Assembly: GCF_008692605.1 (NCBI RefSeq)
Contig: NZ_LFCT01000014.1
Location: forward strand, 62,001 to 126,000
Length of the DNA: 64,000 nucleotides
Direction of reading: 5' to 3'
From: Sphingobium estronivorans
Lineage (GTDB): Bacteria > Pseudomonadota > Alphaproteobacteria > Sphingomonadales > Sphingomonadaceae
In this document: one piece after another, positions 26,704 to 36,423 of the stretch
How positions within the stretch are numbered: position 1 is the stretch's first letter
How the letters are laid out: each line of letters starts with the position of its first letter
Program-made: the position numbers and the translations under genes
Notes under the pieces: generated by a model
What the model was told of the DNA's origin: nothing
The model's database searches: none
The model's input: only the letters and a program-made list of their open reading frames with translations

Positions 26704-27397
26704 ATTTCAGGCAGCGATCCAGTCCATCGCGCTGGACGATGCCGATGCGGGCGGCGATGCTGTTGCCGTAGTGACGGGTGAAGCCGTGGGGATCGATCGC
26801 TTCGCGCTTTTTTGGCAGGGGCAGTACGGCGGCGAGCCGGGCTGCTTCCGGGCGGGAGAGGCGGCTCGCATCATGGTGGAAATAGCGTAGCGCGCCCGCA
26901 TTGGCGCCATAGGTGCCGATACCCGTCTCCGCGACGTTGAGATACACTTCCATGATCCGCCGCTTGCCCCAGATGGTTTCGATAAGGAGGGTGAACCAGG
27001 CTTCGAGCCCCTTGCGCAGGAAGCCACCGCCCTGGAAGAGGAAGACATTTTTCGCTGTCTGCTGGCTGATCGTCGATCCGCCGCGGATGCGGCCACCGCT
27101 GGCATTGTGGCGCATGGCCTGGGCGATGGCGACGGCGTCGAAGCCATGATGGCTGCAAAAGCGGCTATCCTCCCCCGCGATGGCGGCGCGGGCCATGTCG
27201 GGGTCCATCTCGTCCAGGCTCATCCAATCCTTGGTGATGCCATGCGGGTCGAAGATCATCGTCCATGTCACCGGCGGTGGCACGAAGCGGTAGATCACCG
27301 CCATCAGCAGCGAGAGGGCAATGAAGCCGCCGAAAATCTTGAGAGGAAGGCTGATCCAGCGGGAGCGGCGGCGCGGAGCGGAAGTCTTTGCGAGCAT
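26702..27397 (-). CDS. mtgA: Monofunctional biosynthetic peptidoglycan transglycosylase
   Basis: GT51-family enzyme of 231 aa that polymerises lipid II glycan strands at the inner membrane. One TM helix is near the N-terminus (IFGGFIALSLLMAVIYRFV, about residues 23-41). The catalytic Glu region is AAIAGEDSRFCSHHGFD near residue 72, followed by RGGSTISQQTAKNVFL near 100 and EVYLNVAETGIGTYGANAGA near 150, the GT51 motifs. There is no transpeptidase domain. Its 3' end abuts the receptor relic. Confidence 0.96.
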   Translation of the reverse strand: MLAKTSAPRRRSRWISLPLKIFGGFIALSLLMAVIYRFVPPPVTWTMIFDPHGITKDWMSLDEMDPDMARAAIAGEDSRFCSHHGFDAVAIAQAMRHNASGGRIRGGSTISQQTAKNVFLFQGGGFLRKGLEAWFTLLIETIWGKRRIMEVYLNVAETGIGTYGANAGALRYFHHDASRLSRPEAARLAAVLPLPKKREAIDPHGFTRHYGNSIAARIGIVQRDGLDRCLK

Positions 27398-27450
27398 GGC
27401 GCTGTGGTAGCGCGATCTCCGGCCGGTTCAAGCGCGCGCTGTGGCGAACA

Positions 27451-28212
27451 TCAGATGCCGCCCGGCACGGCAGGCCAACCCCCTTGTTCCAACGCGGCGC
27501 TGAGATCGGCGACGCAGCGGTCCAGCGCTTCCCCATCGGTCGAGCGGATCACGAAATTGGCGCCTGTCCGGCCCTCGCGAAAGAAGGGATAGCTGCCGAT
27601 CTGGCATCCCTCATGCGCGCGCTCGGTGGCGCCGAGCAGGTCCGCGATCTCGCTTTCCGCGACCCAGCAGCCGATGCTGGCCGACAGCACCGGCAGGCCG
27701 CCTTCCAGTGTGCCGGTCAGGCTGTCCAGCATTCCGGCGGTGATATGCGGCACGCCGGCCATGATGAAGATATTGCCGTGCCTGATGCCGGGCGCGCCCG
27801 ACATGCGGTTTTCGATCAGGCTCGATCCGGCCGGGACCCGCGCCATGCGCAGCCGCGCATCGGTCAGGCCGCCGCGCGTCTCATAATAACCCGACAGCAT
27901 TGCCCGCGCCTCGGCATGGATTTCCACCTCGACGCCCAGTGCGCGGGCGATGGCATCGACGGTGATGTCGTCATGGGTCGGCCCGATGCCACCGGTCGTG
28001 AACAGATAGTCGTTGCGCGCCCGCAGCGTGTTTACCGCCTCCACAATGGCATCGCTGTCGTCGGCCACGACGCGCACTTCGCACAGGCGGATGCCCTGCA
28101 CGTTGAGCCAGGTGGCGATCTGAGAGACATTCTTGTCCTGGGTGCGGCCCGACAAGATCTCGTCGCCGATGACGACCAGCGCTGCGGTCCAGATGCGGTT
28201 GGGATCGGCCAT
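27451..28212 (-). CDS. Molybdopterin-binding (MoaB/CinA N-terminal) domain protein
   Basis: Protein of about 253 aa with the CinA N-terminal, MoCF-type fold. Motifs are ALVVIGDEILSGRTQDKNVSQIATWL near the start, the nucleotide-binding FTTGGIGPTHDDITVDAIA near residue 70, and NRMSGAPGIRHGNIFIMAGVPHI near 140. The C-terminal nicotinamide-nucleotide amidohydrolase domain of full CinA is absent, so it is a stand-alone COG1058-type protein, possibly a nucleotide pyrophosphatase. ATG 28212 is chosen by fit to the family; ATG 28242 would add 10 residues. It is divergent from map. Confidence 0.85.
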   Translation of the reverse strand: MADPNRIWTAALVVIGDEILSGRTQDKNVSQIATWLNVQGIRLCEVRVVADDSDAIVEAVNTLRARNDYLFTTGGIGPTHDDITVDAIARALGVEVEIHAEARAMLSGYYETRGGLTDARLRMARVPAGSSLIENRMSGAPGIRHGNIFIMAGVPHITAGMLDSLTGTLEGGLPVLSASIGCWVAESEIADLLGATERAHEGCQIGSYPFFREGRTGANFVIRSTDGEALDRCVADLSAALEQGGWPAVPGGI

Positions 28213-28301
28213 GAGCAGGCCATAGCCTGTGCCGCGCGCCATGCCTAGTCCGGGAGGCGACCCCCCTCGCATTATGGCGCGTCTCCGCCTATAATCGGTG
28301 T

Positions 28302-29132
28302 ATGACCGAATATATGACGATGACGGCGGATGCGCCGATCTCCCGCTCGACTGCGATCAAGCTCTATGACGCGGCCGGTTTCGAAGGCATGCGCAGGGCC
28401 GGGCGGCTGGCGGCGGAGATATTGGACGCGCTGGTGCCGCATGTCGTGCCGGGCGTGACCACGGGCGAACTGGACGATATTGTCCGCCGCATGACGCTGG
28501 ACGGCGGCGGGGTGCCCGCGACGCTGGGCTATCGCGGTTATACGCATAGCTGCTGCATCTCGCTCAACAATGTCATCTGTCACGGCATTCCGGGCGATTA
28601 CAAGCTCAGGGACGGCGACATCCTCAACATCGACGTGACGCCGCTGGTTGATGGCTGGCATGGCGACAGCAGCCGCATGTATATTTGCGGCGAGACCTCC
28701 ATCAAAGCCCGGCGGTTGGTCGAAGTGACCTATGAGTGCTTGATGCTCGGCATTGAGCAAGCAAAGCCCGGCAATCATCTGGGCGACATCGGCCATGCTA
28801 TTCAGCGCCATGCCGAAAAGCATCGCTATGGCGTCGTCCGCGATTTTTGCGGCCACGGCCTGGGCCGCGTGTTCCACGACAGCCCGGAGGTGGTTCATAT
28901 CGGTCGCCCCGGCACCGGCCCGGAATTGCGCCCCGGCATGTTCTTCACCATTGAGCCGATGATCAACATCGGCAAACCCGGCGTGAAGATGATGGAGGAC
29001 GGCTGGACGGCGGTGACGCGCGATCGCACGCTGTCGGCGCAGTTCGAACATAGCATCGGCATCACCGAGACGGGCTGCGAAATCTTCACGAAAAGTCCCA
29101 CTGGTCTCAACGCGCCGCCCTATACGCTCTGA
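28302..29132 (+). CDS. map: Methionine aminopeptidase, type I
   Basis: Cytosolic metallopeptidase of 276 aa that removes the initiator Met. Pita-bread fold with metal ligands in order: the substrate His in GYTHSCCISLNNVICHG near residue 90, Asp in LNIDVTPLVDGWHGDSSRMY (two Asp), His in CGHGLGRVFHDSPEV near 185, Glu in FFTIEPM near 219 and Glu in QFEHSIGITE near 250. Full length, with a roughly 15-residue N-terminal extension relative to E. coli Map. It lies 89 bp from the divergent CinA-like gene. Confidence 0.97.
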   Translation: MTEYMTMTADAPISRSTAIKLYDAAGFEGMRRAGRLAAEILDALVPHVVPGVTTGELDDIVRRMTLDGGGVPATLGYRGYTHSCCISLNNVICHGIPGDYKLRDGDILNIDVTPLVDGWHGDSSRMYICGETSIKARRLVEVTYECLMLGIEQAKPGNHLGDIGHAIQRHAEKHRYGVVRDFCGHGLGRVFHDSPEVVHIGRPGTGPELRPGMFFTIEPMINIGKPGVKMMEDGWTAVTRDRTLSAQFEHSIGITETGCEIFTKSPTGLNAPPYTL

Positions 29133-29171
29133 ATATCGCAGGCCTGCCCAAAAAATGGGCGATGGATCATG

Positions 29172-29196
29172 ATATTGCCCGGATTCCGGGCAATAT
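29172..29196. promoter_or_regulatory. 25-bp perfect dyad upstream of glnB (possible NtrC-type site)
   Basis: ATATTGCCCGG-ATT-CCGGGCAATAT, with 11-bp perfect arms. Its core TGCCCGGATTCCGGGCA is 17 bp, the length of NtrC enhancer dyads that have TGC...GCA ends. It lies about 75 bp upstream of a sigma54-like element. As a transcript it could also fold as a hairpin, but no T run follows. Confidence 0.45.
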
Positions 29197-29244
29197 GGAC
29201 AAAAGTTGCTGCATCGCGGAAAGCAGTTTCCAGCGATTCGCCGT

Positions 29245-29261
29245 TTGGCATGGTAATTGAT
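29245..29261 (+). promoter_or_regulatory. Sigma54-like promoter element of glnB-glnA
   Basis: TTGGCATGGTAATTGAT matches the -24 element (TTGGCA) and spacing of the consensus YTGGCACGrNNNTTGCW. The -12 part reads TTGA instead of TTGC, which weakens the call. It lies 113 bp before the glnB start. Confidence 0.35.
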
Positions 29262-29301
29262 TAGGACGATGGGCGGCGCGTGCCTTTGGGGGGCATGGTG
29301 A

Positions 29302-29712
<411 letters not shown>

Positions 29713-29805
29713 TTTTCAACAGGTTCTCGCCGGCTTGCAGTTCTGGCGGACGCATATCAACGCACCCCTTCGGGGGGGTATTTTTTGAAAGAAGGGCAAG
29801 TTCAC

Positions 29806-31218
<1,413 letters not shown>

Positions 31219-31235
31219 TCCGTTCGGACTGTTGG

Positions 31236-31272
31236 AAAAAGGGCTCGGTCGCGAAAGCGGCCGGGCCTTTTT
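31236..31272 (+). terminator. Rho-independent terminator after glnA
   Basis: AAAAAGGGCTCGG and GC bases pair across a GAAA loop with GCGGCCGGGCCTTTTT. The stem is slightly imperfect and is followed by a T run. The stretch 31273-31428 between it and the chpT stop codon holds nothing I can support. Confidence 0.7.
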
Positions 31273-31428
31273 CATAGGGAAGAATGGTCGTCATTCAAAA
31301 TCCGCAGGTCGCCCATTGTCGGGAACGTCCGAAGGGTGGACAACGGCGGAATGTCGCGGGCGCGCGCTTTGCCTGCCGCCGATTTGGTCGCGGCGCTTGC
31401 GGCTGAACTGACCGCGATCCGAAGGGGG

Positions 31429-32112
31429 TTAATGCGCGTCCGGGATCGATGCGCCGAAGAGCAGCATCGGTTCGCCCGCTGGGGACAGGGCGATCTCCCC
31501 GCCTGCGTTACTGACCAGCGTGCGGACCATCCAGGCGGCTGAAGTGCGCGATGCCAGTCCCTCTGGCGGCAGCGTTCCCGCCAGCGCCGAACGCAGATCG
31601 GGATCGAGTACCAGCTTGGGTCCTTCCGCCCGCACCACGATTTCCGTGACGCCCGGCCGCCGTTCTGCGCCGATGTCGAGCTGTCCGCCCCGGACCAGTG
31701 CATCGCCCGCGATCAGCGCGAGGTTCAGCAGCACCTTCGCCGGCAGTTTGTCGAGCATGTCCTCCTCGACCAGCCAGCCGATCTTCACCCGGCCCGAGCC
31801 CGCGAACATGCCCTCTATGGCGACGCGGGCTTCGTGCGTCGGCACCGCGTCGCCGAAGCCGCCCGCCGATCCGAAGGCGAGACGGAAGAATTTGAGCTTG
31901 TTGGCCGACGTCTTGGCACTGTCCGCCAGCAGGTCCAGGCAGCGCTGCCGCATTTCTGGGTCCGTCTCGTCCGCCATCAGCTCAAGCCCGTTGTTGAGCG
32001 CGCCCACAGGGCTGAGCAGATCGTGGCACAGACGCGAGCAGAGCAGGCTGGCAAATTCGATGGCGCCGGTTTCGATGCTGGCGGTTTCGATGCTGTCGGT
32101 CGGATTGGTCAT
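31429..32112 (-). CDS. chpT: ChpT-type histidine phosphotransferase
   Basis: Phosphorelay protein of 227 aa with an HK-like dimerisation domain and a degenerate ATPase domain. The phospho-accepting His is in FASLLCSRLCHDLLSPVGALNNGLEL near residue 32, the ChpT signature. The C-terminal half retains the Bergerat-like fold (LLNLALIAGDAL, AGTLPPEGLASRTSAAWMVRTLV) but lacks clear ATP-binding G boxes. In Caulobacter ChpT passes phosphate from CckA to CtrA and CpdR; that role here is inferred. ATG 32112 is favoured over a longer frame beginning at 32187. Confidence 0.88.
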   Translation of the reverse strand: MTNPTDSIETASIETGAIEFASLLCSRLCHDLLSPVGALNNGLELMADETDPEMRQRCLDLLADSAKTSANKLKFFRLAFGSAGGFGDAVPTHEARVAIEGMFAGSGRVKIGWLVEEDMLDKLPAKVLLNLALIAGDALVRGGQLDIGAERRPGVTEIVVRAEGPKLVLDPDLRSALAGTLPPEGLASRTSAAWMVRTLVSNAGGEIALSPAGEPMLLFGASIPDAH

Positions 32113-32208
32113 GAAGGTTCGCTGCCGCCGGAGAAGGGAAAGGAAAGGGCGTGAAAGGCTAATGCGCTGCCCCGCCGCATGATGCAAGCCCGGCCCACCG
32201 CCTTTCCT

Positions 32209-32607
32209 TCACATGATATCGAGCAAAGCCTCAACAAATCGTGCATCTTCTCGCGGTCCCGTGGCGACCCACAGCCGCGCCGCGCCGCCCCCGACGATCA
32301 GCCACAAACTGCCGTCCGGCGCTGCGCAGGCAGCGTCGGTGGCGGAGGGTGCCGCCGTGCCGCCGGGATGGGAGTGATAATGGCCGACGATCTGTGGCCC
32401 GCCATCCCGCGCCGCCCGGTGAGCGGCGATCAGAACCGTGGGGTCCAACTCGAAATGACGGGTCGGGTCGGGCGCGACATTGGCGGCGGGCAGGATCGCC
32501 TCGATCCCGTCTGCTTGCCCGAAGAGCAGGCCACAGACCTCATTCGCGTCCGCTGCCGCTTCGGACATGATTTGTTCCAATAGTCCTCTTGCAATTCTGG
32601 CCTTCAT
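32209..32607 (-). CDS. JAMM/MPN+ (Mov34/PAD-1) family metalloprotease
   Basis: Stand-alone JAB-domain protein of 132 aa. The full JAMM zinc motif is present: an N-terminal Glu in ANEVCGLLFG near residue 25, then H-x-H-x7-S-x2-D (HSHPGGTAAPSATD) near residue 88. Bacterial relatives cleave C-terminal tails of ubiquitin-like or sulfur-carrier proteins, or act in cysteine/siderophore pathways. No ThiS/MoaD-like partner is adjacent. ATG 32607 is used (TTG 32625 also possible). The start lies 17 bp from the divergent rluD start. Confidence 0.88.
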   Translation of the reverse strand: MKARIARGLLEQIMSEAAADANEVCGLLFGQADGIEAILPAANVAPDPTRHFELDPTVLIAAHRAARDGGPQIVGHYHSHPGGTAAPSATDAACAAPDGSLWLIVGGGAARLWVATGPREDARFVEALLDIM

Positions 32608-32624
32608 TCCTACATCCCTACGCA

Positions 32625-33575
32625 ATGATTTCGGGGGTTTCCATCATTGAAGCGACGATAGGGGAGGCGCAGGATGGCATGCGGCTCGACAAGGCGCTTG
32701 CCGAATTGGTTCCCGACCTGTCGCGCGAGCGGTTGAAGGCGCTGATCGTCGAGGGGCAGGTGATGACCTCCGGCCGTGCGCCCAATCCTTCCATGAAGGT
32801 GGCGGTGGGCCAGGCCTTCGCCATCGCCGTGCCGCCCCCGGTCGAGGCTGAAGCGGTGGCGCAGGACATTCCGCTCGCCATTGTGCATGAGGATGCCGAA
32901 CTGATCGTCATCGACAAGCCGGCCGGGCTGGTGGTTCACCCAGCGGCGGGCAATCTGGACGGCACACTGGTCAACGCGCTGCTGCATCATTGCCAGGGGC
33001 AGCTGTCCGGCATTGGCGGAGTGGCAAGGCCCGGCATCGTTCATCGCATCGACAAGGATACTTCCGGCCTCTTGGTCGTTGCCAAGTCAGACCGTGCTCA
33101 TGAAGGGCTGTCGAAGCAGTTCAAGGACCATAGCATCGACCGGCTTTATGCCGCGATCGTCTATGGCGTGCCGCAGCCGGGCGCGGGGATGGTGGATACG
33201 TGGATCGGCCGTTCCGACGCCGATCGAAAGAAGATGGCCGTTCATCGGGAAGGGCGTGGCAAACATGCCGTGACCCATTACCGGACCGTGCAGAAGCTGC
33301 GGGGCGCGGCCTTGGTCGAATGCAGGCTGGAAACCGGGCGAACGCATCAGGTTCGCGTCCATATGGCGCATCTGGGGCACCCCTTGATCGGAGATCCGGT
33401 TTACGGTAGAGAAAGAAAAGGTTTCAAATCGATACTGGAAACGCTGGGTTTCAAAAGGCAGGCATTGCACGCGAAAAGGCTGGGGTTCATACATCCTGTA
33501 ACGGGTGAAAGCCTTAGCTTCGACAGCCAGATTCCCGCCGATATGCAGGAACTGTTAAGCGAGCTTCACGTATAG
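32625..33575 (+). CDS. rluD: RluA/RluD family 23S rRNA pseudouridine synthase
   Basis: Pseudouridine synthase of 316 aa. The N-terminal S4 RNA-binding domain (MRLDKALAELVPDLSRERLKALIVEGQV) is followed by the catalytic domain with IVHRIDKDTSGLLVVAK near residue 140 (catalytic Asp). LETGRTHQVRVHMAHLGHPLIGDPVYG lies near residue 240. The domain order and length fit RluD, which modifies helix 69 of 23S rRNA; RluC-type specificity is possible. It is followed by rpoH, a common alphaproteobacterial order. Confidence 0.92.
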   Translation: MISGVSIIEATIGEAQDGMRLDKALAELVPDLSRERLKALIVEGQVMTSGRAPNPSMKVAVGQAFAIAVPPPVEAEAVAQDIPLAIVHEDAELIVIDKPAGLVVHPAAGNLDGTLVNALLHHCQGQLSGIGGVARPGIVHRIDKDTSGLLVVAKSDRAHEGLSKQFKDHSIDRLYAAIVYGVPQPGAGMVDTWIGRSDADRKKMAVHREGRGKHAVTHYRTVQKLRGAALVECRLETGRTHQVRVHMAHLGHPLIGDPVYGRERKGFKSILETLGFKRQALHAKRLGFIHPVTGESLSFDSQIPADMQELLSELHV

Positions 33576-33650
33576 GTTTGGATAAGTTTGCGACGGCGCT
33601 TCGAACGCCTCTTCTGGGTTCCGCCGCGCATGAAAGGGAAAGGTGACGAC

Positions 33651-34565
33651 ATGGCCGGAAAGACCAATGTCCCCGCGGTTCCTGCGCTGGGCGGTGAAGC
33701 CAGCCTCAACCGCTATCTGTCGGAAATCCGCAAATTTCCGATTCTGACGCCCGAGCAGGAATATATGCTTGCGAAGCGCTATGCCGAGCATGCGGATTCC
33801 GAAGCTGCGGCGCAGCTCGTGACCTCGCACCTGCGTCTCGTGGCGAAAATCGCCATGGGGTATCGCGGTTATGGCCTGCCCGTCAGCGAACTGATCAGCG
33901 AAGGCAATATCGGCCTGATGCAGGGCGTTAAGAAATTCGAACCGGATCGCGGCTTCCGCCTGGCGACCTACGCCATGTGGTGGATTCGCGCTTCGATCCA
34001 GGAATTCATCCTGCGGTCCTGGAGCCTTGTGAAAATGGGCACCACCGCCGCGCAGAAGAAGCTGTTCTTCAACCTGCGCCGGATGAAGAACAATATCGAG
34101 GCTTTCGAGGATGGCGACCTGCATCCCGATGACGTGAAGAAGATCGCGACCGATCTGGGCGTCACGGAAGAGGAAGTCGTGTCCATGAACCGTCGCATGG
34201 CGATGGGCGGCGACACGTCGCTCAATGTGCCGATGCGCGAGGATGGCGAAGGTCAGTGGCAGGACTGGCTGGCGGACACCGATCCGCTTCAGGATGAGCG
34301 CGTAGCTGACCGGCAGGAAAGCGAAATGCGCCATGACATGCTGGTCGAGGCGATGGACGACCTCAACGATCGCGAGAAGCATATTCTTGCCGAGCGCCGG
34401 CTGGCCGAAGAGCCGAAGACGCTGGAGGAGCTGAGCCAGGTGTATGGCGTGTCGCGGGAACGCGTCCGCCAGATCGAGGTGCGGGCTTTCGAAAAGCTGC
34501 AAAAGGCGATGATGCGGATCGCGGGCGACAAGCTGAGCAAGATGGCGCGGTTGGCGACCGCCTGA
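33651..34565 (+). CDS. rpoH: RNA polymerase sigma-32 (heat shock) factor
   Basis: Group 3 sigma factor of 304 aa. ATG 33651 has AAGG 8 nt upstream; ATG 33630 is a weaker alternative. Region 2 has LISEGNIGLMQGVKKFEPDRGFRLATYAMWWIRASIQEFIL, which contains the -10 recognition residues. The diagnostic RpoH box QKKLFFNLRRMK lies at about residues 132-143, and region 4 ends with LEELSQVYGVSRERVRQIEVRAFEKLQKAM. It directs transcription of heat-shock genes; candidate targets within this window are clpP and lon. A perfect terminator follows. Confidence 0.98.
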   Translation: MAGKTNVPAVPALGGEASLNRYLSEIRKFPILTPEQEYMLAKRYAEHADSEAAAQLVTSHLRLVAKIAMGYRGYGLPVSELISEGNIGLMQGVKKFEPDRGFRLATYAMWWIRASIQEFILRSWSLVKMGTTAAQKKLFFNLRRMKNNIEAFEDGDLHPDDVKKIATDLGVTEEEVVSMNRRMAMGGDTSLNVPMREDGEGQWQDWLADTDPLQDERVADRQESEMRHDMLVEAMDDLNDREKHILAERRLAEEPKTLEELSQVYGVSRERVRQIEVRAFEKLQKAMMRIAGDKLSKMARLATA

Positions 34566-34586
34566 CCCGGTGCAAGAGAGACAAGG

Positions 34587-34616
34587 AAAAAGCCCCGGAG
34601 CGATCCGGGGCTTTTT
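34587..34616 (+). terminator. Rho-independent terminator after rpoH
   Basis: AAAAAGCCCCGGA-GCGA-TCCGGGGCTTTTT is a perfect 13-bp stem with a 4-nt loop. Its symmetry lets it also serve the convergent M28 peptidase gene, which ends at 34650. Confidence 0.92.
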
Positions 34617-34649
34617 CTTTTGTCGGCGATGGCTGACAGGGAAGGGGGG

Positions 34650-36305
34650 TTATTTCCCCGCCCGGCTCCGGTCGCGGATGGTGCGGAATTCGTCGCCCGG
34701 CGCCCAATTGGGCCAGTCGGTGGTGTTGGCCAGTGCCCGCCCGACATCATAATAAAGTTTCAGGTCTGCTTTCACCCCGCTCCAGTCCCATTTCGGGTCA
34801 TATTCATCCTTGGGGCCGTGATAGCGATGTTCCTCATAATCCTTGGCCGCCGCGGCGCCTGCCGCCGGGCCGCCCTTCACCAGATCCTGCCCGCCCTCGA
34901 AATAGAGCATCGGCACGCCATGCTTGGCGAAGCTGAAATGATCTGAGCGATAGTAGAAGCCCTTTTCGGGCGTCGGTTCGGTGCTCGCCACCCGCTTCTG
35001 CGCGGCGAGCGCCCGGTCGAGATAGGCGTCGAGCTGTGATTTGCCCTTGCCGATCACGACCACATTTTTCGCAAGCCCGGCCATGCTGAGCGCGTCCATA
35101 TTCACCCCGCCCACGGTCTGTCCCAAAGGGAAGACGGGATGGTTGCCATAATAAGCCGACCCCAGAAGGCCCGATTCCTCCGCTGTCACGGCCAGGAACA
35201 CCTGGCTGCGATCGGTCGGACCGGCCCGCACATTGGCTTCGGCCAGCGCCACCAGCGCCGCCGTTCCAGTCGCATTGTCGATCGCGCCGTTGCAGATGTC
35301 GTCGCCGTCCGGCGCCGCTTCGCAATGGCCCAGATGATCCCAATGTGCCGCATAGAGCACATATTCATTCGGCCGCGTCTTGCCCGGCAGCAGGGCGACG
35401 ACATTTTTCGAGCTATGCTTGCGGATGGCGTTGTCGAAGGAGACGCTGGCTTTCACGCCCTTCAGCGGCACCGCCTTGAACCCGCGCTTCTTCGCCGCCG
35501 CCATCAGCGTGTCCAGGTTGAGGCCGGCGCTCGTCATCAGCGCGGCCGCCTTGTCCTTCTGTATCCAGCCAATGGCGGCGGACTGGGCGGCATTGCCGTT
35601 GGTGCTGTCCGCGACATGCTGGGCGCCGCTCCAACTCGATTGCACGACATTCCAGCCATAGGCGGCCGGCACGGTGTCATGCACGATGATCGCCGCCGCC
35701 GCGCCCTGCCGCGCGGCCTCCTCGAACTTGTAGGTCCAGCGGCCATAATAGGTCATCGCCCGGCCACCGAACGGGCCGCTGAGCGTCGGCGATTGATAAT
35801 CGGGATCGTTCACCAGAATGATGACCGTTTTGCCCTTCACATCGACGCCGGCATAGTCGTTCCACTTCTTCTCCGGCGCATTGATGCCATAGCCGACGAA
35901 GACGACGGGACTGTCCTTCACCTCGATATGCGGTTGGCCGGTGCGATAGGTGGCGATCACCATGTCGGGCCCGTAATTGGCGGAAACGGCGCTCTTGCCC
36001 CCAGTGAACCGCAGCGGCGAGACATTCTTTGCCGCGATCTCCACCAACGGCACATCCTGGAACCAACTGCCCTTGTTGCCGGGCTTCAGGCCCAGCGCCT
36101 CGAACCGTTGCACCAGATAGGCGAGGGTCTTTTCCTCGCCCACGGTGCCCGGCGCACGGCCTTCATAGGCGTCGGACGAAATTTCCTTCACGACCTCCTT
36201 CATCGTGTCGATGGAAGGGCCGTTGTCGGATGAAGCGGCGGCAGCGGACAGGGCGCAGGACAGAGCGACCAGCGGCAGCGTGAACTTGGCGAAGGACTGG
36301 CGCAT
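34650..36305 (-). CDS. Exported M28 family zinc aminopeptidase
   Basis: Periplasmic peptidase of 551 aa. ATG 36305 begins the signal peptide (MRQSFAKFTLPLVALSCALS, cleavage near AAA-SS). A PA domain is inserted in the first half (KGKTVIILVNDPDY to IVHDTVPAAYGWNVV). The M28 catalytic region has HWDHLG near residue 322, DNATGTAAL near 345, EESGLLGSAYYGNHP near 380 and YRSDHFSFAKHGVP near 460, supplying the two-zinc ligands. Specificity is unknown. It is divergent from an S9 peptidase gene, 118 bp away, and both products are exported. Confidence 0.93.
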   Translation of the reverse strand: MRQSFAKFTLPLVALSCALSAAAASSDNGPSIDTMKEVVKEISSDAYEGRAPGTVGEEKTLAYLVQRFEALGLKPGNKGSWFQDVPLVEIAAKNVSPLRFTGGKSAVSANYGPDMVIATYRTGQPHIEVKDSPVVFVGYGINAPEKKWNDYAGVDVKGKTVIILVNDPDYQSPTLSGPFGGRAMTYYGRWTYKFEEAARQGAAAAIIVHDTVPAAYGWNVVQSSWSGAQHVADSTNGNAAQSAAIGWIQKDKAAALMTSAGLNLDTLMAAAKKRGFKAVPLKGVKASVSFDNAIRKHSSKNVVALLPGKTRPNEYVLYAAHWDHLGHCEAAPDGDDICNGAIDNATGTAALVALAEANVRAGPTDRSQVFLAVTAEESGLLGSAYYGNHPVFPLGQTVGGVNMDALSMAGLAKNVVVIGKGKSQLDAYLDRALAAQKRVASTEPTPEKGFYYRSDHFSFAKHGVPMLYFEGGQDLVKGGPAAGAAAAKDYEEHRYHGPKDEYDPKWDWSGVKADLKLYYDVGRALANTTDWPNWAPGDEFRTIRDRSRAGK

Positions 36306-36423
36306 TTCAGGAACCTCGACAGGAATTGGCGCGGATGATGGCATCGTGCGCGGGGGGCTGCAAGCGTGAGCCGTTGACAGTTTTACTGCCGTATATATTC
36401 GTGATCCCGCAAGGGGGGATTTC

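Noticed and set aside
31336-31542. 68-codon plus-strand frame between glnA and chpT
   Set aside because: It overlaps the certain chpT 3' end and lacks a ribosome site or recognisable features.
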